A stretch of 6,689 nucleotides of DNA, from assembly GCA_023433685.1 (NCBI GenBank), contig JAEYUD010000108.1:1-6689 (forward strand), read 5' to 3'. Below are positions 1 to 5,108 of the stretch, piece by piece. A program made the translations under genes and the position numbers. The notes under the pieces are model-generated. The model was given only the letters and a program-made list of their open reading frames with translations, had not been told where the DNA came from and did no database searches. Positions within the stretch are counted from its first letter, which is position 1. The number at the start of each line of letters is the position of its first letter. Source of the stretch: Bacteroidota bacterium (GTDB lineage: Bacteria; Bacteroidota; Ignavibacteria; Ignavibacteriales; Ignavibacteriaceae).

Positions 1-360
1 GAATTTGATCTCGTCGGCAGTTATACCTTTTGCCAGACAGTGGTACTCATTTGTGAGCACCTGCAGCCTTTCGGCAAGGTTAACCAGCATTTTCTTAACA
101 AGATCGGGGTATTTCTCGATCAGTTTCTCCATCGGCAGATTCAGATTCAGAACCACTGACTCCTCTTCCGCTACCAGGGTTGCCGTGCGTGGACCGTCAA
201 GAATAATGCTCATTTCCCCGATAACCATTCCCTTTTCAGAGAATTCGGTAACTTTTACATCTTCCTTGTAGACACCGATCCTTCCACTCACCAGGATGAA
301 TAATTCCTTGTCTTGAGCATGCTCACGTGTAATCACATCACCGGCTTTAAATATCTTCAT
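1..360 (-). CDS. Cyclic nucleotide-binding (cNMP/CRP-like) domain protein, 3' end outside the window
   Basis: The first 120 codons are visible; the frame stays open to base 1, so the C-terminus is missing. The start is the ATG at 360-358, preceded by AAAGGAAG with a short spacer. The visible part is one cNMP-binding beta-roll domain. It opens with a short strand and FKAGD near residues 4-8, then a FILVSGRIGVYK strand pair at about 21-32. The phosphate-binding cassette follows at about 48-64, with Gly48-Glu49 and Pro57-Arg58-Thr59-Ala60. The Glu-to-Arg spacing matches the PKA-type cassette, and the arginine that contacts the cyclic phosphate is present. After that come a C-terminal helix (about 78-103) and the start of another segment. 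The ligand (cAMP, cGMP or other) and any output domain cannot be told from this fragment. It lies 10 bases after prfB, so it is probably the next gene of the same operon. Confidence 0.85.
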   Translation of the reverse strand, partial: MKIFKAGDVITREHAQDKELFILVSGRIGVYKEDVKVTEFSEKGMVIGEMSIILDGPRTATLVAEEESVVLNLNLPMEKLIEKYPDLVKKMLVNLAERLQVLTNEYHCLAKGITADEIKF

Positions 361-370
361 CGTACTTCCT

Positions 371-1472
371 TTAGTTTGATGAGAATTTTAACAGATAAGC
401 TTTAATAAATTTATAGATGTCTCCATTCATTACACCCTGTGTGTCTGACGTCTCAACATCTGTTCTGTGGTCTTTAACCATGTTATAAGGGTGAAAAACG
501 TAACTTCTGATCTGACTTCCCCACTCGATCTTCATTTTGTTTTTCTCAACCTCGTTTTTTGCAGCGCTTTGCTTTTCTTTCTCGATCTGATACAATTTCG
601 ATTTAAGCAATTTCATCGCCCTCGTCTTGTTCTGTATCTGTGATCTTTCACTCTGACATGCAGCGACAACACCGGTAGGCATGTGGGTTATTCTAACCGC
701 CGTTTCCACTTTATTAACGTTCTGACCACCTTTGCCACCCGAGCGGTAGGTATCGATCCTTAAGTCAGCAGGATTGATATCTATCAGGATGTTGTCATCG
801 ATCTCCGGAATAACAGAAATGGCTGCGAAAGATGTATGCCTCCTCTGATTTGAGTCAAATGGTGATATACGTACCAAACGGTGAACCCCGGCCTCTGCTT
901 TCATATAGCCGTAAGCGAAATCACCCTCAACCTCAATTTCTGCACTTTTTATACCTGCTCCGTCACCATCAAGAATATCAACTATAGTCGCCTTCAAGCC
1001 ATTCTCATCGCAGTAACGAAGGTACATCCTCAGGAGCATGTCCGCCCAGTCCTGTGCTTCAGTGCCACCGGCGCCGGAGTGAACTGTTATGATACAGTTG
1101 TTACCGTCTTCCTCACCCGAGAGCATGTTCTTGAATTCAACCTGCTCAATACCTTTTGCAAGGTTTTCAATCTCTGTGGTTATATCTCCCGCAAGTGATT
1201 CATCTTCAGCTTCCGCTGCCATTTCGATCAGTTCACCAACCGAATTGGATTCCTTGTCAAGTGACTCCCAAAGTTCGATCCATGATGAGAGTTTTTTGCT
1301 CTCCTGAAGCAGGGCCTGGGCCCTTCTCTGATCGCTCCAGAAATCCCCTTCTTCACTAATCTTTTTTATCTCGTCAACACGTTCTTGTTTCGCGGCTAAC
1401 TTAAAGATAACTCCGTAGATTGGTAACCCTGACAGAAAGTTCTTTATGTGTCCTTATTTCTTCTTCAAACAT
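371..1472 (-). CDS. prfB: Peptide chain release factor 2 (RF2), made by programmed +1 frameshift
   Basis: RF2 recognises UGA and UAA stop codons in the ribosomal A site and triggers peptidyl-tRNA hydrolysis. Two frames make up the gene. Frame 0 runs from ATG 1472 for 23 codons (starting MFEEEI, ending LRSYL) to a TAA at 1403-1401. After a +1 shift on CTT (1406-1404), reading resumes at AAG 1402-1400 and continues to TAA 373-371. The product is about 366 residues, against 365 in E. coli. The SPF stop-codon recognition tripeptide is at about 203-205 and the catalytic GGQ at about 248-250, two residues from the E. coli positions. GTEAQDW is at about 136-142. The joint LRSYL/K/LAAKQERVDEI aligns with E. 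coli LRGYL/D/YDAKKERLEEV. The downstream frame has a stop at 1456-1454 and no ATG, GTG or TTG until ATG 1222, which would lose the N-terminal domain, so the frameshift is needed. The gene sits 12 bases after the AtuA-like small gene. Confidence 0.95.
1400..1414 (-). promoter_or_regulatory. prfB +1 programmed frameshift site with a UAA stop
   Basis: On the minus strand the site reads GGAG T TAT CTT TAA G. The slippery Leu codon CTT is at 1406-1404, the in-frame stop TAA at 1403-1401 and the following base G at 1400. GGAG (1414-1411) lies where the stimulatory internal Shine-Dalgarno sits in E. coli prfB (AGGGGG TAT CTT TGA C). Peptidyl-tRNA-Leu can re-pair from CUU to UUU as in the canonical case, which places AAG in the A site. 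Known logic: low RF2 means slow termination at the in-frame stop, more shifting and more RF2. The unusual points here are UAA in place of UGA, so RF1 can also terminate, and G in place of C after the stop. The location is certain; the altered regulation is inference. Confidence 0.9.
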
Positions 1473-1478
1473 CATTTT

Positions 1479-1482
1479 CTCC
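1479..1482 (-). promoter_or_regulatory. Ribosome binding site of prfB
   Basis: GGAG on the minus strand lies just after the stop of the preceding gene. It is 3 nt from a first ATG (1475) and 6 nt from a second ATG (1472). The spacing and the MFE- beginning of other RF2 proteins favour 1472 as the start. Confidence 0.7.
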
Positions 1483-1484
1483 GT

Positions 1485-1796
1485 TTATAATTCAATTTCC
1501 ATTCTCAGAAGTGCGGCCGCGAGGGTTTTACCCTGCGCGTCAAGCTTCAACGAAACCGTGCCACCACCTCCGAGTGTGTTGTGGAGTATAAAGTTCAGTG
1601 CCTTCAGATTTGGGAGTTCATATCTCTCAACCTCTCCGAGGCAAACGCCTTCAAAATACTCTTTCACTCTCTCTTTGGTGAGGTGCCTTTTAATTATGTC
1701 GTAACCTTCAACATCATAAGCGATAATTCCAACATTAGCGGCATCTCCCTTGTCACCGCTTCTTCCATGTGCAATATCCTTCAGTCTGATCTTCAT
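1485..1796 (-). CDS. Small AtuA-related protein (AtuA C-terminal domain as a separate gene)
   Basis: This 103-residue protein begins MKIRLKDIAHGRSGDKGDAA. The LxDIAHGRSGDKGD-N-GIIAY pattern is the hallmark I recognise from the C-terminal, ferredoxin-fold-like part of AtuA/DUF1446 proteins. A glycine-rich GGGGTVSLKLDAQGK segment follows at about 76-90. No signal peptide, membrane segment or cysteine cluster is visible. The ATG at 1796 comes one base after the TGA of the AtuA-family gene, and GGAG lies 7 nt upstream inside that gene, so translation is probably coupled. In full-length AtuA proteins this domain is fused at the C-terminus; here it is a separate polypeptide that presumably binds the larger protein. 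The biochemical role is unknown to me. Confidence 0.8.
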   Translation of the reverse strand: MKIRLKDIAHGRSGDKGDAANVGIIAYDVEGYDIIKRHLTKERVKEYFEGVCLGEVERYELPNLKALNFILHNTLGGGGTVSLKLDAQGKTLAAALLRMEIEL

Positions 1797-1797
1797 C

Positions 1798-3165
1798 TCA
1801 TATCTCCAAAACTTTAACGATAGGTATCACCAATTCTTTCTTGATCAGAGCGGGCCAATATGCAACCACGGAGCTTGGCTTGGGGCGACCGCCTGCGAAA
1901 CCTGTAACTGCCGGTGGACCTGTCAGAATCAGAGGAGCTATCTCCTGTCCGAATCTTTCGATAGAGGCCTTGTCCTGTCCTCTTACGGCGAATCTGACCA
2001 TGATCTCGTTGATCTGATCTTCATCAATATCCTTCGCGGCGGCTCCATGACATGCATTATAACCGACAAACTCCGTCCTGAATTCCTCAAAGGTAAATCC
2101 GAGGGCTTCAAGTCTTTTTCTCAAGATTCGGTCCGCGGCTTTTCCTTTGGTCAGTGCCTGGGGCCAGCTGTAAGTGAGAGTGGCAAATGAGGAGTATCCA
2201 TACTCATACGAGCAGGAAACCTTGTAAAACGGTGTGTAGGGTTTACCTTTTACGCCCGACATTCTAACCCTGTCTTTTCCATCGTAAGAAAGATGTATCG
2301 TAGTAAAATCCGCCACGCAATCAGGGGTGATATACTCCGCGGGGTCGCCTATTTCATACAGCAATTGCTCCGAAACCGTCTCAATTGTCACGGCTCCGCC
2401 AAGGGTTTCATGCTTGGTAATAACCACTTCACCGGAGGGATATGCTTCAGCGATCGGGAAACCGGGCTTTTCCATATTTTCAATTGATTCCCAGTCTCCA
2501 AGGAAGTTTCCGCCTGTGGCCTGTGCGCCACACTCGAGTATGTGTCCGGCTACGGTTCCCACCGCCATTTTATCAAAATCTTCCCTCTCCCACCCAAATT
2601 CATGAATCATCGGTGCAAGCGTCAGCCCGGTATCGGTTGTACGGCCCGTAATAACAATATCAGCACCCTGCTGTAACGCTTCAACGATCGGGAAAGCACC
2701 GAAATAAACATTCGCGCTTAAAAGCTTCTCTTTTACAAGATTGACTGGTTCACCCGTCTCCATGTTAGCGAGTGCCGCTCCGGAGGCGATTAGCTCATCA
2801 ATTCTGTCTTTGATGTTGTCACCTTCGATCACCGCGATTTTAAGCCCGCTTATTCCGAGTTCTGCCGCTACCGCAGCGATGGCTTCAGCGCATGCACCAG
2901 GGTTTACTCCACCACCATTTGTAATAACTTTTATCCCTTTCTCCTTGCAAACCGGAAGTATTCGCCTCATCAACGGAGGTATATCCCTCGCGTATCCAAG
3001 TTTGGGATCTTTATTCTTCTGCTTTTGAAGTATCGACATGGTCACTTCGGCAAGGTAGTCCATTACGAGATAATCTATCTCGCCCGAAGTCACCTGCCAG
3101 TAGGGAGCCTCAATAAGGTCACCCCAGAAACCTTGTCCTGATGCAATTCTAATCTTTTCTTTCAT
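1798..3165 (-). CDS. AtuA/DUF1446-family protein (acyclic terpene utilisation-like), main domain only
   Basis: A 455-residue soluble protein. Family-typical stretches are IASGQGFWGD (7-16), TNGGGVNPGACA (82-93), FGAFPIVEALQQGADIVITG (155-174) followed by RTTDTG (175-180), GHILECGAQATGGNF (207-221), KHETLGGAV (251-259) and TGPPAVTGFAGGRPKPS (415-431). AtuA is named after the Pseudomonas citronellol/geraniol degradation cluster, where its exact reaction is not established; relatives occur near acyl-CoA carboxylase genes. No such genes are in this window, so a terpene role is not supported here. The C-terminal AtuA domain is missing from this chain and is encoded by the next gene. The start ATG 3165-3163 overlaps the miaA stop as TAATG, with GGAAG 8 nt upstream. 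Family assignment is firm; function is open. Confidence 0.87.
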   Translation of the reverse strand: MKEKIRIASGQGFWGDLIEAPYWQVTSGEIDYLVMDYLAEVTMSILQKQKNKDPKLGYARDIPPLMRRILPVCKEKGIKVITNGGGVNPGACAEAIAAVAAELGISGLKIAVIEGDNIKDRIDELIASGAALANMETGEPVNLVKEKLLSANVYFGAFPIVEALQQGADIVITGRTTDTGLTLAPMIHEFGWEREDFDKMAVGTVAGHILECGAQATGGNFLGDWESIENMEKPGFPIAEAYPSGEVVITKHETLGGAVTIETVSEQLLYEIGDPAEYITPDCVADFTTIHLSYDGKDRVRMSGVKGKPYTPFYKVSCSYEYGYSSFATLTYSWPQALTKGKAADRILRKRLEALGFTFEEFRTEFVGYNACHGAAAKDIDEDQINEIMVRFAVRGQDKASIERFGQEIAPLILTGPPAVTGFAGGRPKPSSVVAYWPALIKKELVIPIVKVLEI

Positions 3166-4088
3166 TAATTGATCTTCCGGTTAAGAACAGAATTTATGAT
3201 GAATTCAGGGGACAGGTTCTCCCCCATTTTTAACGGCATGATCCTCTTGTCTCCCCGTATCCAGGTCAGCTGCCGCTTGGCATAACGGCGAGTGTTTCTC
3301 TTGATAAGTTCAACACATCTATCGATGGAGATATCACCACAAATATAGCTAATCATTTCCTTATAACCTACTGTATTCAGCGAATTGAGTGCCGGATCGT
3401 ACCCCATTCCGAGCAACGTTTCCGTCTCTTCCTTAAGACCGAGTTCGAGCATCTGATCAACACGCTTTTCAATCGAATTATACAGTTCTGCCCTGTCACC
3501 TTCTATCCAGAACTGATGAAAGATAACATCCTCATTTCGTGATTGGGCGAGGTGGTGCTTCCAGATCGGTTCGCCGGTTGTTTCAAGCACTTCGAGTGCT
3601 CTGATAACTCTTTTCCAATGGCCCGGGGTCATTTTCGCGGAGCTGATGGGATCTTTCTCCTGTAGAATGGCGAAAAGTTTTTCGTTCCCTTCCCTCTCCC
3701 TTAACTGCTTTAATTCCTCCCTCAGGGCTTCATTTTTTGAAGGACCATCGAACAACCCGTCAACCAATGCTTTGATGTAGAGCCCAGAGCCCCCCGCGAC
3801 AACCGGGATTTTCCCTTCAGCATGCAAACGGGATATAACATCACCGGCTTCCTTCTCAAACATTGAAACATTGTACTCTTCGTCGGGGAATCTGATATCG
3901 ATAAAGTGGTGAGGTATCTTTTCGAGTTGAGATCTATCGGGTTTCGCGGTACCGATATCAAGATAGCGGAACACCTGCCTGCTGTCGGCGGATATGATCT
4001 CGCTTCCGAGCATCGCTGCCACCTCTATGGCAAGGGCCGTTTTACCGCTCGCGGTGGGACCCGTTATTACAATTACTTCTTTTTCCAT
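3165..4088 (-). CDS. miaA: tRNA dimethylallyltransferase MiaA
   Basis: MiaA moves a dimethylallyl group from DMAPP to N6 of A37 in tRNAs that read codons starting with U, giving i6A37. The 307-residue protein has the usual length. The P-loop GPTASGKT is at 10-17. DSRQVFRYLDIGTAKP (35-50) carries the conserved catalytic aspartate Asp35. GGSGLYIKAL is at 99-108, with Ser101 where many orthologues have Thr. NTRRYAKRQLTWIRGD lies near the C-terminus. The ATG at 4088 lies inside the end of pcm (16-base overlap), with GGA 8 nt upstream and a purine-rich AAAGAAGG run up to the start. Its stop TAA shares a base with the ATG of the AtuA-family gene. It is therefore translated within the pcm to prfB operon. 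The tRNA-Cys upstream in this window is a predicted substrate. Confidence 0.97.
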   Translation of the reverse strand: MEKEVIVITGPTASGKTALAIEVAAMLGSEIISADSRQVFRYLDIGTAKPDRSQLEKIPHHFIDIRFPDEEYNVSMFEKEAGDVISRLHAEGKIPVVAGGSGLYIKALVDGLFDGPSKNEALREELKQLREREGNEKLFAILQEKDPISSAKMTPGHWKRVIRALEVLETTGEPIWKHHLAQSRNEDVIFHQFWIEGDRAELYNSIEKRVDQMLELGLKEETETLLGMGYDPALNSLNTVGYKEMISYICGDISIDRCVELIKRNTRRYAKRQLTWIRGDKRIMPLKMGENLSPEFIINSVLNRKIN

Positions 4089-4711
4089 CCTTCTTTTCCA
4101 AGAAGGGGCACGAAAGCAAAGTGGGGTATCTCTTCGGATGTGTAGTCGCTCTCCCCGGTTCTTTGGATGATCATCATTTTCTGTGATTCTTTTTCACCCA
4201 CCGGTATTATAAGTCTTCCGCCAACAGCGAGCTGTCTTTTTAGCGGCTCAGGAACCGATGGCGAACCCGCGGTTACAAGAATGGCATCATAAGGAGAATA
4301 TTCGTTCCAACCGATTGACCCATCCCCCCAGCGTGAGTAAACAGGGTAACCAAGACGGTCAAATCTTTCACGCGCGACAACGTGAAGATCGTATTCCCTC
4401 TCTATCGAAAAAACCTTTGCGCCCATTGTCGAGAGTATCGCGGCCTGAAAACCGGAACCGGTGCCCACTTCGAGCACTTTGTCACCTTTTCTAATTTTTG
4501 CCGCCTGTGTCATGAATGCCACTGTAGTGGGTTGCGAGATGGTCTGGCCATAGCCAATGTGGAGGGCTGTATCTTCATACGCAAAATGTGCCATTGCCTC
4601 GGGAATGAAACGGTGCCGCTCACATTTAAGGAAAGCATCAAGCACTGCTTTATCTGTAATTCCGTTTTCGGAGAGCTTAAGTACGAGGTTTCGTTTTGCT
4701 GAAGAGTACAT
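4073..4711 (-). CDS. pcm: Protein-L-isoaspartate O-methyltransferase
   Basis: Pcm uses S-adenosylmethionine to methylate L-isoaspartyl residues in aged proteins, the first step of their repair in the cytoplasm. From ATG 4711 it has 212 residues, close to the E. coli length of 208. IGYGQTISQP is at about 52-61, including the conserved Ser of the active-site loop. SAM motif I, VLEVGTGSGFQAAIL, is at about 79-93. SIEREYDL (102-109) fits the acidic end of the strand that binds the SAM ribose. GDGSIGW (129-135), PYDAILVTAG (140-149), GGRLIIPVG (164-172) and FVPLLGKEGW near the end are also typical. A GTG at 4714 lies directly in front of the ATG and could be used instead. Neither has a convincing Shine-Dalgarno sequence, unlike most genes in the window. 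It is the first protein gene after the two tRNAs, and its end overlaps miaA by 16 bases. The last residues are lysine-rich (WKKK). Confidence 0.95.
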   Translation of the reverse strand: MYSSAKRNLVLKLSENGITDKAVLDAFLKCERHRFIPEAMAHFAYEDTALHIGYGQTISQPTTVAFMTQAAKIRKGDKVLEVGTGSGFQAAILSTMGAKVFSIEREYDLHVVARERFDRLGYPVYSRWGDGSIGWNEYSPYDAILVTAGSPSVPEPLKRQLAVGGRLIIPVGEKESQKMMIIQRTGESDYTSEEIPHFAFVPLLGKEGWKKK

Positions 4712-4737
4712 CACTGATTTTCAAGGTTTGATCAGAA

Positions 4738-4750
4738 TTAAACTAAAAAA
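4738..4750 (-). repeat. 13-bp direct repeat, copy 1 (hairpin tail after tRNA-Cys)
   Basis: Minus-strand TTTTTTAGTTTAA is identical to 4915-4927. In both places it forms the T-run end of a hairpin directly downstream of a tRNA gene, which suggests a shared terminator tail more than a mobile repeat. Confidence 0.6.
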
Positions 4751-4824
4751 GCTGCCAAAAAAGTCGTCAATTAATCCAGGCTATTAAGAACCATAATTGA
4801 GAACAACTTTTCTGACAGCTCTTT
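4746..4824 (-). terminator. Very long hairpin between tRNA-Cys and pcm (terminator or structured leader)
   Basis: Minus-strand 4824-4802 pairs with 4768-4746 over 23 consecutive positions, five of them G-U. After a 3-nt bulge (4801-4799), 4798-4794 pairs with 4773-4769. Inside that, 4792-4789 pairs with 4782-4779 around a 6-nt loop. The 5' arm starts at the last base of the tRNA-Cys CCA end; the 3' arm ends in six T. The G-U pairs would be A-C mismatches in a plus-strand transcript, so a minus-strand RNA is the likely functional form. It could be an intrinsic terminator of tRNA-Cys, a tRNA processing signal, or an attenuator for the pcm operon. The fold is from hand pairing, not an energy calculation. 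Confidence 0.65.
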
Positions 4825-4900
4825 GGAGGCGCCGGTCGGATTCGAACCGACGAATAAAGGTTTTGCAGACCTTCCCCTTAAGCCACTTGGGTACAGCGCC
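4824..4900 (-). tRNA. tRNA-Cys (anticodon GCA)
   Basis: The 77-nt gene includes an encoded CCA (4826-4824). Acceptor GGCGCTG pairs with CGGCGCC with one G-U. The D stem is CCC/GGG. The anticodon stem AAGGT/ACCTT closes the loop CTGCAAA with anticodon GCA. The variable loop has 5 nt, and the T arm is GTCGG-TTCGAAT-CCGAC. The discriminator is U73, the cysteine identity base. A36-A37-A38 is the recognition pattern for MiaA, encoded downstream. It is transcribed in the same direction as tRNA-Gly, 50 nt after it. Confidence 0.97.
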
Positions 4901-4914
4901 ATAAAGAAACACCC

Positions 4915-4927
4915 TTAAACTAAAAAA
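4915..4927 (-). repeat. 13-bp direct repeat, copy 2 (hairpin tail after tRNA-Gly)
   Basis: Identical to 4738-4750 (minus strand TTTTTTAGTTTAA). It overlaps the 3' arm of the hairpin between the two tRNA genes and lies 14 nt before the tRNA-Cys 5' end. Confidence 0.6.
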
Positions 4928-4947
4928 TCCACTCGCGTGGATTTTTT
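4922..4947 (-). terminator. Hairpin with T-run between tRNA-Gly and tRNA-Cys
   Basis: A perfect 11-bp inverted repeat (AAAAAATCCAC / GTGGATTTTTT) has a 4-nt loop GCGA on the minus strand and starts 3 nt after the tRNA-Gly CCA. The shape fits an intrinsic terminator, although the G/C part of the stem is short. It is symmetric, so it could act in both directions. If fully efficient, tRNA-Cys would need its own promoter, and I see no clear one; partial read-through or RNA processing is a possible alternative. Confidence 0.65.
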
Positions 4948-4950
4948 ATT

Positions 4951-5026
<76 letters not shown>

Positions 5027-5048
5027 AGAACATCAATAATTTGGTCTA

Positions 5049-5079
5049 CAAATATAGCTATAATCCTGATTTCATGCAA
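5049..5079 (-). promoter_or_regulatory. Promoter of the tRNA-Gly/tRNA-Cys unit
   Basis: On the minus strand TTG (5079-5077) is followed after 20 nt by TATATTTG (5056-5049). This matches the Bacteroidota/Chlorobiota-type -33 and TAnnTTTG -7 elements. The same bases also read as TTGCAT, 17 nt, TATATT, a good sigma-70 promoter. The box ends 22 nt before the mature tRNA-Gly, leaving a short leader. A 10-bp palindrome TATAGCTATA (5053-5062) overlaps the -10 box. The rest of the 82-base gap to topA holds no clear terminator for topA. Confidence 0.7.
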
Positions 5080-5108
5080 GTCTTCAGCTAAATATTTTTT
5101 CTTTTCCT

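Noticed and set aside
371..1222. prfB beginning at the in-frame ATG 1222
   Set aside because: This would give a 283-residue RF2 lacking its N-terminal domain. The upstream sequence encodes that domain in two frames joined exactly at a frameshift signal.
881..1359. Three overlapping plus-strand open frames opposite prfB
   Set aside because: They lie antisense to conserved RF2 sequence, have no ribosome binding sites and show no recognisable motifs.
1798..1800. TGA between the AtuA main gene and the C-terminal domain gene as a nonsense mutation or recoded stop in one fused gene
   Set aside because: The second gene starts in a different frame (one base after the stop), with its own ATG and a well-spaced Shine-Dalgarno, so two separate genes fit better.
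1750..2190. 146-codon plus-strand open frame across the end of the AtuA-family gene
   Set aside because: It is antisense to strongly conserved coding sequence, its translation resembles no family I know, and it has no convincing start signals.
5053..5062. Palindrome TATAGCTATA overlapping the -10 box of the tRNA promoter as a repressor operator
   Set aside because: A 10-bp AT-rich palindrome in a promoter is expected by chance, and no second half-site or regulator gene supports it; kept only as a note in the promoter entry.
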